Below are positions 16,262 through 24,127 of a stretch of 38,357 bases of DNA, one piece after another. Position 1 is the stretch's first letter; the number at the start of each line of letters is the position of its first letter. The notes under the pieces were generated by a model. The model was given only the letters and a program-made list of their open reading frames with translations, was not told where the DNA came from and did not search any database. The translations under genes were made by a program, and so were the position numbers. Source of the DNA: Clostridia bacterium (GTDB taxonomy: Bacteria; Bacillota; DULZ01); contig DULZ01000001.1 in assembly GCA_012840125.1 (NCBI GenBank), positions 1-38,357 on the forward strand, written 5' to 3'.

Positions 16262-16280
16262 AATTTTTTGTAGGGACGGC

Positions 16281-16310
16281 TTTACAGGAAAATGGTTAAT
16301 ATGATATAAT
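16281..16310 (+). promoter_or_regulatory. Sigma-A promoter of the riboswitch-aminomutase transcript
   Basis: TTTACA (16281-16286), an 18-base spacer and a perfect TATAAT (16305-16310) with an extended -10 TG at 16302-16303. It lies just upstream of the riboswitch aptamer. Confidence 0.75.
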
Positions 16311-16327
16311 AACTTACCAAAACAAAA

Positions 16328-16464
16328 TACCTGCGGAGCGCTGAATTCTCACCGGCGTGAGAAGCGGAGGACCCACTTTTTGGGGTGAATCTCTCAGTTG
16401 CTGAGAGTAGGGTTAGCTTTCGACCCGAACCCGTCAGCTAACTTCGTAAGCGTGGAAAGTAGGA
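16328..16464 (+). ncRNA. Cyclic di-AMP riboswitch (ydaO/yuaA class) aptamer
   Basis: Conserved ydaO-class blocks occur in order: CGCTGAATTCTCACC, GGAGGACCCAC then TTTTTGGGGTGAATC, a hairpin CTCTCAGTTGCTGAGAG, GGGTTAGCTTTCGACCCG and AACCCGTCAGCTAACTTCGT. This class binds c-di-AMP and usually turns genes off. The 3' edge GGAAAGTAGG (16454-16463) is exactly complementary to CCTACTTTCC (16502-16511), the 5' arm and loop of the terminator. Without ligand this antiterminator can form; ligand binding would hold the 3' edge in the aptamer and let termination occur. The recognition rests on remembered consensus rather than a covariance search. Confidence 0.88.
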
Positions 16465-16499
16465 GCTTTAACCCGTGTGATTAAAGTTTGCTTTTTTAT

Positions 16500-16526
16500 G
16501 CCCTACTTTCCGTAGGGCATTTTTTT
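16500..16526 (+). terminator. Riboswitch-controlled terminator
   Basis: GCCCTAC (16500-16506) pairs with GTAGGGC (16512-16518) around TTTCC, followed by A and seven T. It lies between the aptamer and the aminomutase start, and its 5' arm can instead pair with 16454-16463. Confidence 0.88.
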
Positions 16527-16597
16527 CCTGCCGATTACTGCATCATTGAGCGGGGAGGTAATGGAAGGAAACCAATTTGCAAGGGAGGTTGATGCGC

Positions 16598-17908
16598 ATG
16601 GCAACAAGAGAGCTGACCCCGGAGCTGCTGTTAGACGGACATCACCGTGCTAAGTTGAAAAAAGCCCAACTGACTCCCGAGGAAAAAAGACGGATCTCGA
16701 ATATGAGGGCCCTGGAACTGAAAAGCAGGATTCAGGATTACCTGGAGGCTCGGCAGCACATTCCCTCCGGCAGGGAAATGGAAGACCGGATCCGGGAAAG
16801 GAGAGCAAAGATCCTCAAGCTGCTGAACGGGACGGAAGCCGACTGGCAAGACTGGAAATGGCAAATGGCCCACCGCATCAGTGACGTGGACATTCTCAAA
16901 GAAATTCTGGAATTAAGCGAAAAAGAAGTGCAGGAAATCAAAGAAGTCGGCTTAAAATTCCGCTGGGCTATTTCCCCTTACTACCTGAGTCTGATTGATC
17001 CGGCAAATGCGAAAGATCCCGTGCGCCTGCAGTCCATCCCCCAATGGGCGGAAATGGCGCCGGGCTGCGGCGAAGCGGATCCCATGGGTGAGGAGTTTAC
17101 CAATCCTGCCCCCAGGATTACCAGGCGTTATCCCGACCGGTTGATTATTAACGTGACCAATGTCTGCGCCATGTACTGCCGCCACTGCCAGCGGCGGAGA
17201 AATATCGGGGAAACGGACCGGCACAGCACCATGGAGGAATTAAAAGGGGCTTTGGATTATGTCCGCCAGCACCCGGAAATCCGGGACGTTTTGATCACCG
17301 GCGGCGACGCCCTCATGCTCTCCGATGAGCGGCTGGATTGGCTGTTGACGGAGCTGGACAACATTCCTCATGTGGAGATCAAGCGGATCGGTACCAGAAC
17401 CCTGGTGACTTTGCCGCAACGCATCACCCCGGAATTATGTGCGGTACTGGAAAAGCACCCGCCCCTTTATCTCAACACCCAGTTTAACCACCCGCAGGAG
17501 GTTACCAGTGAAGCCGTGCAAGCCGCCGACCGGCTGGTGCGGGCCGGTGTGGTACTGGGCAACCAGGCCGTTTTGCTGCGCCATGTCAATAACGACAAGC
17601 ATGTCATGAAGAAGCTCAACCATGAGCTGTTGAAAGCCAGGATCCGGCCCTATTATATTTTCCATGCCAAAGAAGTCATCGGTACCGGCCACTTCATCAC
17701 CTCGGTGGACGAAGGCTTGGAGATCATGGAGCACCTGCGCGGTTATACCTCCGGTTTGGCCGTGCCCACTTATATCATTAACGCCCCGGACGGTTACGGC
17801 AAGACACCCATGCTGCCTGAATACCTGGTTTCCGCGGGTAAAGACAAGATCTATATCCGCACCTGGGAAAAGCGGATTTTCGAATATCCCAATGTGCGGT
17901 CTAGATAA
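16598..17908 (+). CDS. eam: Radical SAM aminomutase of the KamA family, probable glutamate 2,3-aminomutase
   Basis: A 436-residue PLP-dependent radical SAM aminomutase. The cluster motif CxxxCxxC is Cys190/194/197 (CAMYCRHC), and the PLP lysine corresponds to Lys402 in NAPDGYGK. Lysine 2,3-aminomutases bind the substrate ammonium group with two aspartates (293 and 330 in the Clostridium enzyme); here these positions are Lys358 (FHAK) and Asn395 (IINAP), 37 residues apart as in the family. The same Lys/Asn pair defines characterised glutamate 2,3-aminomutase. Product: beta-glutamate, a compatible solute. The start at ATG 16598 is nine bases after AGGGAGG; ATG 16592 is too close. No acetyltransferase gene (ablB) follows. 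The upstream c-di-AMP riboswitch implies osmotic control. Confidence 0.85.
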   Translation: MATRELTPELLLDGHHRAKLKKAQLTPEEKRRISNMRALELKSRIQDYLEARQHIPSGREMEDRIRERRAKILKLLNGTEADWQDWKWQMAHRISDVDILKEILELSEKEVQEIKEVGLKFRWAISPYYLSLIDPANAKDPVRLQSIPQWAEMAPGCGEADPMGEEFTNPAPRITRRYPDRLIINVTNVCAMYCRHCQRRRNIGETDRHSTMEELKGALDYVRQHPEIRDVLITGGDALMLSDERLDWLLTELDNIPHVEIKRIGTRTLVTLPQRITPELCAVLEKHPPLYLNTQFNHPQEVTSEAVQAADRLVRAGVVLGNQAVLLRHVNNDKHVMKKLNHELLKARIRPYYIFHAKEVIGTGHFITSVDEGLEIMEHLRGYTSGLAVPTYIINAPDGYGKTPMLPEYLVSAGKDKIYIRTWEKRIFEYPNVRSR

Positions 17909-17915
17909 CGGAAAC

Positions 17916-17945
17916 AAGCCATCGTCTTTCGGGCGATGGCTTTAT
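17916..17945. terminator. Terminator shared by the aminomutase and ferredoxin genes
   Basis: AAGCCATCG (17916-17924) pairs with CGATGGCTT (17934-17942) between two convergent stops; a short T run follows on the plus strand. Confidence 0.65.
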
Positions 17946-17970
17946 ACATTCTGCTAAGGTTGTTTAATGG

Positions 17971-18159
17971 TTATCCTTCCTTGATGGCCTCCGTCGGGCA
18001 GGATTCGATGGCTTCCCGGGCCAGTTCCTCCTGGTCCTCGGGTACCGCGTCCACTATGGCGTGGGAGAGCCCGTCTTCATCATAATCAAAGATTTCCGGA
18101 GCTATATCAATACAAGCACCACAAGCGATACACAAATCCGGATCCACGTATACTTTCAT
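17971..18159 (-). CDS. Single-cluster [4Fe-4S] ferredoxin
   Basis: A 62-residue acidic ferredoxin with one cluster motif, CIACGAC, and the distant fourth ligand in ESCPTEAI. Between them are APEIFDYDEDG and the helical PEDQEELAREAI segment typical of monocluster ferredoxins of the Thermotoga/Clostridia type. It is a low-potential electron carrier in the cytoplasm. TTAAGGAGG precedes the ATG. It is probably transcribed alone, downstream of but separate from the nitrilase pair; its electron partner is not evident. Confidence 0.92.
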   Translation of the reverse strand: MKVYVDPDLCIACGACIDIAPEIFDYDEDGLSHAIVDAVPEDQEELAREAIESCPTEAIKEG

Positions 18160-18245
18160 TGTCAGCTACCTCCTTAAGTATTGCAAAGTGTTCCCCTGCA
18201 TACCCTATTGTTGACAGAAAAGGCGGGAATAAATCCTCCGGGTAT

Positions 18246-19331
18246 TTAGCATTTAATGGCTGCCCCATCCTTTGCGTAGATGGCAGGAAAATACCGGCGG
18301 TATAAAGGGAGGTTTAAGTTTTCTTCCCTGAAACGGCGGGCCCGGGCCGCGCGCAGCTGAATAAGATCCAAATCCCCGACGACCAGGTCTTCCTGATCCG
18401 GGCTTTGCGCCAAAGCCACCAGCCCGTCAGGCGGCTGGATTTCCAGGGGGGCGAAGATCCCGGCTTTGCCGGTAAAATTCAAGCCAAAGAAACCTTTTCC
18501 CACTAAAGCGCTTTTGATACCGTACACACAGCTTTCCTGCACCCGGGGCCAGATGCCCCGTAAGGCCTTCCACAGGTTGTATTCCTCCGGGTTGGCAATG
18601 GGAATGATCACGATCTCGGCCCCCAGCAGGGATAAAATCCGGAAAGTCTCAAAATAGGTGGCATCCATGCAGACGGGGAAAGCAATTTTACCCAGTGCCG
18701 TGTCAAAGATCTCCAGCCGGTTCCCCCGGCAGATGCCCCACTGGGCTTCCAGGGGCAAGAGATGGGCTTTGTTTTGGGAGCCCACCAGCCTGCCTTGGGG
18801 GTCAAACAGGGAAGCTTGGTTGACCACTTTTCCTGCGTCATCCGGCACCAACCGGCTGCCTCCCATGATGTAGATCCCAAAGGCCCCGGCCAGGCTGCTC
18901 ATGGTGGCCCGGTACAAGCCCTCTACCCCAGCCCCGAAGGCCCCGAATAGACCGGCGAAGCTTACGGGCAAAGCCGCTGCGCCGGGAGAGCCGTTTCCCT
19001 GCAGCAGGTCGAGCCGGGCCAGTTGCTTGACGCCGGGCACCAGCCCCAAGAGATGCAGGGTGATATGCTCGGGGAAAACAATTAACTGGGCCCCCGCCTC
19101 GACCCCTTTGACCACCTGGCGGTAGATCAGCTCCACCCATTCCAGCGGGTCTTCTACCAGGTACAGGGGCACTTGGGCTGCCGCCACCCGTATCCGGCCC
19201 GGTTTTATACCTTGTCCCCGGGTGCCGGGTTTGATGTTTTTTCCATGCAGAAACCGCCTGACCAGCCGGGGCCGGGTGCGAAAGGACAGGTATGGAGTCA
19301 GGATCTTGTTGACCACGCCATCAAGAAGCAT
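18246..19331 (-). CDS. Carbon-nitrogen hydrolase (nitrilase superfamily), intact triad
   Basis: About 361 residues with the nitrilase-fold catalytic triad in place: Glu88 in FPEHI, Lys188 in QNKAHL and Cys221 in FPVCMDATYFE, followed by the NPEEYN strand. The superfamily hydrolyses amides, nitriles or carbamoyl groups; the substrate cannot be told. An N-terminal extension of about 45 residues, Arg-rich, precedes the usual first strand (RIRVAAAQV). ATG at 19331 is preferred because AAAGGGG is well spaced from it; GTG at 19340 is the alternative. It overlaps the end of its paralogue by 11 bases, so the two are co-translated. The pair is divergent from the LysR gene. Confidence 0.85.
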   Translation of the reverse strand: MLLDGVVNKILTPYLSFRTRPRLVRRFLHGKNIKPGTRGQGIKPGRIRVAAAQVPLYLVEDPLEWVELIYRQVVKGVEAGAQLIVFPEHITLHLLGLVPGVKQLARLDLLQGNGSPGAAALPVSFAGLFGAFGAGVEGLYRATMSSLAGAFGIYIMGGSRLVPDDAGKVVNQASLFDPQGRLVGSQNKAHLLPLEAQWGICRGNRLEIFDTALGKIAFPVCMDATYFETFRILSLLGAEIVIIPIANPEEYNLWKALRGIWPRVQESCVYGIKSALVGKGFFGLNFTGKAGIFAPLEIQPPDGLVALAQSPDQEDLVVGDLDLIQLRAARARRFREENLNLPLYRRYFPAIYAKDGAAIKC

Positions 19332-20190
19332 CGTCCCCACCCCTTTCGTAGATCCCCGGCAGGTGAGCTTGATACAAAGCCGGGTTGAGATGTTTTAAGA
19401 GGGGATAAGCAGCGATCACTTGCCGCCGCCTGTCAAAGTCCAAGAGGGCCCAGGCAGTCTTTCTTTCGTTGGCCAGGTAGCCTGTTTCCTGCGGGGTCAT
19501 TTCACAAGGCGCCAGGATGGGGGCAAAACCGTCGAAGGCGACGGTACCGACGGTGCCTTGCAGCCAGTTTTCCAGGGCAAAGAACTGGTTTTGCTGCACC
19601 TCCTGCCACATGGCGGCCACCTGCCGCCACCGGTTATAAGGGGCCGGCACGGCGGCGGGGGCAAGTACCAGCTCGGCCCCTTGCAGGGCCAGGATCCGGC
19701 TCACCTCGGGATGCCAGATGTCAGTGCCCACTACCAGGCCAAGCCGGCCGAAAGAGGTGGACCAGACCTGGAGTTCCTCTCCCCTGGCCAATCCCCAGGC
19801 CTGTTCTTCTCCGGACAGGTGGGTCTGGCATTGCTGCCCGATTTTATTCCCCTGGGGGTCAAACAGGGCGGCGGCCAAATAGTACCGGTCCTGTACCTTG
19901 ACCGAGGTGCTGCCCGGGCAGAGATACAGCTGCCACTTACGGGCCAAGCGGCGAAACCCTTCTTCGAAAGAGGGGGCCTGTTCCGCCGCCCTGGGCACCA
20001 GTTCGGCGGGTTCCGCCCGGCGGCCCAGCACCGCCTGGTAGTAGATCCAGCCGGTCAACCCGGGGAACAGGACCAGTTGGGTTCCATGTTCCTTCACCTG
20101 CTGCAGCGTGGAGTTGACTTGGGACCAGAATTCCTCGGGCCCATGGAATCGGGCTCCCGCCAAAACAGCGTTTGCGGCGACAATTTTCAT
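19321..20190 (-). CDS. Nitrilase-fold protein lacking all three catalytic residues
   Basis: About 289 residues, homologous to the downstream gene and to the nitrilase superfamily throughout (MKIVAANAVLAG, GTQLVLFPG, GAELVLAPAAVPAPYNRW). The triad is gone: Glu becomes Gly44 (FPGLTG), Lys becomes Gln122 (QQCQTHL) and Cys becomes Gly155 (LVVGTDIW). The fold is otherwise full-length with an open frame, so it looks like a retained pseudoenzyme, not a decaying gene. It may serve as a structural or regulatory partner of the active paralogue with which it overlaps. ATG 20190 has GGGAGG upstream; an upstream in-frame start at 20223 lacks comparable support. Confidence 0.8.
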   Translation of the reverse strand: MKIVAANAVLAGARFHGPEEFWSQVNSTLQQVKEHGTQLVLFPGLTGWIYYQAVLGRRAEPAELVPRAAEQAPSFEEGFRRLARKWQLYLCPGSTSVKVQDRYYLAAALFDPQGNKIGQQCQTHLSGEEQAWGLARGEELQVWSTSFGRLGLVVGTDIWHPEVSRILALQGAELVLAPAAVPAPYNRWRQVAAMWQEVQQNQFFALENWLQGTVGTVAFDGFAPILAPCEMTPQETGYLANERKTAWALLDFDRRRQVIAAYPLLKHLNPALYQAHLPGIYERGGDDAS

Positions 20191-20235
20191 CCCTTTTTCC
20201 TCCCGCCCAGGTCTTTTTCCCATTTTAGACTAAAG

Positions 20236-20269
20236 ATTACCAGATAATCAACCTCTCCTGCTTGGTAAT
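20236..20269. promoter_or_regulatory. Inverted repeat in the nitrilase/LysR divergent region, candidate operator
   Basis: ATTACCA (20236-20242) and TGGTAAT (20263-20269) form a perfect seven-base inverted repeat with a 20-base centre; the right arm covers the -35 of the LysR promoter. LysR proteins commonly bind dyads in such divergent regions and repress their own gene. Confidence 0.45.
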
Positions 20270-20290
20270 TTATTTGATCGCAGGTATAAT
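20262..20290 (+). promoter_or_regulatory. Sigma-A promoter of the LysR gene
   Basis: TTGGTA (20262-20267), a 17-base spacer and a perfect TATAAT (20285-20290), 54 bases before the start codon. Confidence 0.7.
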
Positions 20291-20343
20291 ATACTTTAGA
20301 TATGCGGCCTGAGGAAGGGAAAAACCAGTTGGAGTGAAAGCCG

Positions 20344-21294
20344 TTGTTGAATTTTCGCCAACTCACCACATTCGTGACCGTCGCCGAACTCGGCAGTTTT
20401 ACCAAGGCGGCCAAGAAACTGTACATGACCCAGCCGGCCATCAGCTGGCAGATTAAGTCCCTGGAGACGGAGCTCGGCTTAACCCTGCTGGAACGGGGGG
20501 ACCGGCAAGTGACCTTGACGGAAGCCGGGCGCATTTTCTATACCGATGCCAAGCGGTTAACCAACCTTTACGAGAAGTTAATGTATACTATTGAAGAGTA
20601 TAAAGGGCTGGGCAAAGGAACGCTGAAAATCGGTGCCAGCACCATTCCCGGGGAATACCTGCTGCCCTATTATATCGGCCAGTTCAAGGGACTTTTCCCT
20701 GAGATCAATATTACTTTATCCATTAGCGATACCAGGGACATCGTGGATAAACTGCTGATGGACAGTATCCACCTTGGCGTGATCGGGGCCAAGCCTTCGG
20801 AGGATAAATTGATCTTTCGCCCGTTGATCGAAGATGAACTGATCCTGATTGCCGGGGCGCGGCATCCCTGGGCGGAGGCGGGCGCCATTCCTTTTGAAGA
20901 CCTGGTGCAGGCCAAATTCGTTTTCCGGGAAGAGGGCTCCGGCACCAGGATGGTCATCGAAGAAGAACTGGCAGCCAAAGGCGTGGACGTGGAGCGGTTG
21001 GAGATAGAGATGGAGTTAGGCAGTACCAGGGCCGTCATTACGGCCGTGGCCGCCGATTTGGGCGTGAGCTTCGTGTCACGGCTGGCGGTGACGGATGCGC
21101 TGAGTTTAGGCCATGTGCGGGAAATCCAAGTCCAAGGGTTGGATCTCAAACGACATATTTACCTCGCCTTACATGCCCAGCGGACCTTGAGTCCCCTGGC
21201 CAATGCTTTTCTGGAGTTCATTGCTGAGGCCGTGGTCCAAGGACCTCACGGTACCGGCCCGGTCCATGTGAAGGAACGCCAGCTTCAGGGATGA
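20344..21294 (+). CDS. LysR family transcriptional regulator
   Basis: A 316-residue LysR protein: winged helix at residues 1-60 (LNFRQLTTFVTVAELGSFTK, then QPAISWQIKSLE), a linker helix and a periplasmic-binding-like effector domain starting GTLKIGASTIPGEYLLP. The ASTIPGEY opening and overall pattern resemble the LysR group associated with selenium metabolism in Clostridia; with a selenocysteine enzyme and selD in the same window this is suggestive but not proven. Other options are cys/cbb-type regulators. It starts at TTG, nine bases after GGAG. It is divergent from the nitrilase pair, with a dyad in between, so these genes are the nearest candidate targets. A hairpin overlaps its stop codon. 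Confidence 0.85.
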   Translation: MLNFRQLTTFVTVAELGSFTKAAKKLYMTQPAISWQIKSLETELGLTLLERGDRQVTLTEAGRIFYTDAKRLTNLYEKLMYTIEEYKGLGKGTLKIGASTIPGEYLLPYYIGQFKGLFPEINITLSISDTRDIVDKLLMDSIHLGVIGAKPSEDKLIFRPLIEDELILIAGARHPWAEAGAIPFEDLVQAKFVFREEGSGTRMVIEEELAAKGVDVERLEIEMELGSTRAVITAVAADLGVSFVSRLAVTDALSLGHVREIQVQGLDLKRHIYLALHAQRTLSPLANAFLEFIAEAVVQGPHGTGPVHVKERQLQG

Positions 21295-21385
21295 AGCTGG
21301 CGCAAAGTGTATTGGTAGGACGGTAGTACGGCAGGCGGAAAACGCGGTGTCTTTTCCGGCCTGACCCCATTAAGGAGGTTTGAGG

Positions 21386-22489
21386 ATGGTACTACGGCAG
21401 GTGACGATTGTCGGTTTAGGGCTGATTGGGGGCTCCTACGGCCTGGCTTTAAAGAGGGCCAAGCCGGAACTTACGGTGGTAGGGGTGGATATCGATCAAG
21501 AAAGCCTGGATCTGGGAGTCTCTATGAAAGCCATCGACTGGGGTACCACTGACATGGCCCGGGGAGTGCAGGAGGCCGATGTGGTGATTTTTGCTACCCT
21601 GGTAAAGGCCATGCCCGGGCTATTGCGGGCTGCAGCACCTCATTTAAAACCGGGAGCGGTGGTTACCGATGTGGGAAGCACCAAAAGCAAGCTGGTAGCG
21701 GAGCTCCGGCCCCTTTTGCCCCCGGGGGTAACTTATGTGGGGGGCCATCCCATGGCCGGTTCCGAAATGAAAGGCATTAAAGGAGCCGATCCTTACCTGT
21801 TTGAAAACGCCGTTTACGTGCTAACCCCTTTACCCGACGCGGACCCGGCAGCGGTAGAGGTGGTGCAAGAGCTGGTCCGTGCCGTGGGGGCCCAGGTACT
21901 CCTCATGTCACCGGAGGTGCACGATCAGATTGTGGCTGCCATCAGCCACTTGCCCCATGTGGCGGCGGCGGCTTTAGTCAACGCGGTAGCCAAGAGGGAA
22001 CAAACCCTGCCCGGGATTTTTCCCCTGGCCGCCGGCGGTTTCCGGGATGCCACCCGTATTGCGGGCAGTTCCCCGGAAATGTGGCGGGATATTTTCCTGG
22101 ATAATAGGGAAACCCTGCTCCCAATGATCCAGTGTTTCCGGGAGGCATTGACGGAACTGGAAGAAGCCATCCGGTCGGAGCAGGGGGAGCGGGTCTACCG
22201 GCTGCTCCGGCAGGCCCAGGAACTGAGGAGCCAGATCCCGGCCAAGCAGAAAGGATTGCTGCCGGGCATCCACGAAGTGGTGGTGACGGTGCCGGACCGG
22301 CCCGGAGAAATCGGAAAGCTGGCGGCTCTATTAGGTATTAACGGGATTAACATTATGGACATTGAAATCCTGCGGATTCGCGAAGGGGACGGCGGCACCA
22401 TCCGGCTGGGGTTTGCCACCGGGGAAGAAGCCGGCCGGGCCCTAAAGGTGCTGACCAATAACGATTACGTGGCTTGGCTGAAATCCTAG
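21386..22489 (+). CDS. tyrA: Prephenate dehydrogenase with C-terminal ACT domain
   Basis: A 367-residue TyrA. The Rossmann dinucleotide site GLGLIGGSYG is near residue 10 and the substrate-site block is GGHPMAGSEMKGIKGA. The helical dimerisation domain covers roughly 170-280, and the C-terminal ACT domain begins VTVPDRPGEIGKLAALLG. It oxidatively decarboxylates prephenate to 4-hydroxyphenylpyruvate in tyrosine synthesis; the ACT domain is the likely site of tyrosine feedback. ATG 21386 is seven bases after AAGGAGG. No other aromatic pathway genes are adjacent, which is unusual, as tyrA often sits with aroF or aroA. Confidence 0.92.
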   Translation: MVLRQVTIVGLGLIGGSYGLALKRAKPELTVVGVDIDQESLDLGVSMKAIDWGTTDMARGVQEADVVIFATLVKAMPGLLRAAAPHLKPGAVVTDVGSTKSKLVAELRPLLPPGVTYVGGHPMAGSEMKGIKGADPYLFENAVYVLTPLPDADPAAVEVVQELVRAVGAQVLLMSPEVHDQIVAAISHLPHVAAAALVNAVAKREQTLPGIFPLAAGGFRDATRIAGSSPEMWRDIFLDNRETLLPMIQCFREALTELEEAIRSEQGERVYRLLRQAQELRSQIPAKQKGLLPGIHEVVVTVPDRPGEIGKLAALLGINGINIMDIEILRIREGDGGTIRLGFATGEEAGRALKVLTNNDYVAWLKS

Positions 22490-22543
22490 CCCCTTTGCCC
22501 CCAGGGGCAGGGGGAGAGCTGTCATAGATGAAGAGGTGAGCTG

Positions 22544-23779
22544 ATGACAGGACAAGGGAAACAACAGGAAGTACAAACCGGTTTTGATGATCAACAGGTA
22601 TTTAATGAGTTAATGGTGGCTCTGTCCATGGCCCTGGATATGGATGCCAGGGGTAAACTCTTCCATGCCTGGCGGGTAGCGCTGGTGGCCGGGCGCACGG
22701 CGGCGGAGATCTTGCCGGATAAGGTGAGCGATGTCTTTTATGCGGGCCTGCTCCATGATATTGGTGCCATGGGCTTGGACGACCATATCGTGCACCAGAT
22801 GATCAGCGGTGCTCCTGCCACCGATCCGGTTATCCTGCAGCATTCGGAAAAAGGTGCCGCTATTGTACGGGAACTGCCGGCCTTACACGAGGCTTCCCGT
22901 TACATCCTGGAACACCACGAACACTGGGACGGCACCGGTACCCCCTCCCATAAGCGCCATCATCAGCTCACGGTCGGTGGGCAGATCGTGGCCGTTGCCG
23001 ACCAACTGGATATCCTGCTCCGTTTACACGCCAGGGACGAAGGCAAAAAGGCCCTGGAGATTATCAAGAGCCGGGCCGGGACCGTTTTCATGCCGGAGGT
23101 GGTGGAGGCCTTCCTGGCGGCGGTGGCTGAAACCCCTTATTACCAAGTCATTCAAGACTACGACAACCTGCCTTTCCTGATGGAAGAAACCCTGGCCGCC
23201 CTGCCGGCGGTGGACTGCCGCCATCCCCAGCCCTTGAGGGCTACGGTCAGGATCTTTGCCAAGATTATTGATGCCAAGCACAGGTATACCATGGGCCATT
23301 CCCAGCGGGTGGCGTCCTATGCCTTGAAGCTGGCCCAAGCCGTCGGTTATGGGGAGCCGGAACTGGCGGACCTGGAGATTGCGGGCCTCTTGCATGATTT
23401 CGGCAAGATCTCCGTGCCTAACCGGATTTTGGATAAAAACGGTCCCCTGGATAAGCATGAATGGACCATCGTCCGCAAGCATCCGGCCCGGACGGCGGAA
23501 TTGCTGACTATCATTAAAGGGTTGAAGCACCTGGCCTGGGTGGCGGCCGGCCATCATGAACGGTACGACGGGAAAGGATACCCTTAAGGGCTGGGGGGCG
23601 AGGAGATTCCCCACGGGGCCCGTGTATTGGCTGTGGCAGATGCTTTTGATGCCATGACTTCCCACCGGTCTTACCAGCGGAACCGGACTTTTCGGGAGGC
23701 AGGGGAGGAGATCCTCAAAGGGGCCGGGACCCAATTCGACCCGGAACTGGCTAAAGCGGCCGTTGTGCTTTGGGAATAA
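22544..23779 (+). pseudogene. HD / HD-GYP domain protein interrupted by an ochre codon
   Basis: The frame encodes 411 codons but holds an in-frame TAA at 23585-23587 (codon 348). The first HD-type domain has HAWRVALVAG and YAGLLHDIGAMG, then LEHHEHWDG. The second is an HD-GYP domain: GHSQRVASYALKLA, LLHDFGKISVPNRIL, HHERYDGKGYP, then after the TAA it continues in the same frame with GARVLAVADAFDAMTSHRSY to a TAA at 23777. The stop thus falls directly after the GYP motif. HD-GYP domains usually degrade cyclic di-GMP. A truncated protein would lose the last helices. It could be a true nonsense mutation or a sequence error. Confidence 0.8.
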
Positions 23780-23815
23780 AAAAACCACCGGCATAGCGGC
23801 GGCAGGCGGTGGACA

Positions 23816-23853
23816 AAAACGGCATCCAAGGAGAAAAACTTGGATGCCGTTTT
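23816..23853. terminator. Bidirectional terminator between HD-GYP gene and 51-residue gene
   Basis: AAAACGGCATCCAAG (23816-23830) pairs perfectly with CTTGGATGCCGTTTT (23839-23853), with T-rich sequence on both exits, between convergent genes. Confidence 0.85.
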
Positions 23854-23854
23854 C

Positions 23855-24010
23855 TTAGGCGCCGAAAGTCATGGTTAGGTAAATGGTAAACAAAACGCAG
23901 GCAGCAAATAGTATCCAAGCGAAAAAGTTCGCCGCTGCTGCTTCCTGGCTGTTCCGCGGCAGCCAGTATGTCTGGAGTAACGGCGTCTGGTTGTCATTAT
24001 GGCCAGCCAT
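23855..24010 (-). CDS. Small single-helix membrane protein, 51 residues
   Basis: A short ORF with a good ribosome binding site (GGGGAGGG seven bases before the ATG) and a strong terminator just after the stop. It begins MAGHNDNQTPLLQTYWLPRN, a polar head, then ANFFAWILFAACVLFTIYLT, one membrane-spanning helix with the C-terminus immediately after it. I do not recognise a family; size and layout resemble small membrane proteins of sporulation or respiratory complexes. No clear sigma promoter was identified upstream. Confidence 0.65.
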   Translation of the reverse strand: MAGHNDNQTPLLQTYWLPRNSQEAAAANFFAWILFAACVLFTIYLTMTFGA

Positions 24011-24127
24011 TTCGGTCCCTCCCCGTACATTGTCCTGAGCCTACATATTCGCTATGCTTTCCTGATATTCCTGCAACAATTAGGAAATAAGCTCACATAA
24101 GTCCGGGGCTCCCGGTTTTGTTGTCAT

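Noticed and set aside
21277-21302. Perfect 11-bp hairpin at the end of the LysR gene as an intrinsic terminator
   Set aside because: The stem overlaps the stop codon and no T run follows; termination is unproven, so it is not listed as a terminator.
23585-23587. Stop codon in the HD-GYP gene as a recoded residue
   Set aside because: It is TAA, not TGA or TAG, and the position after GYP is not a conserved Cys.
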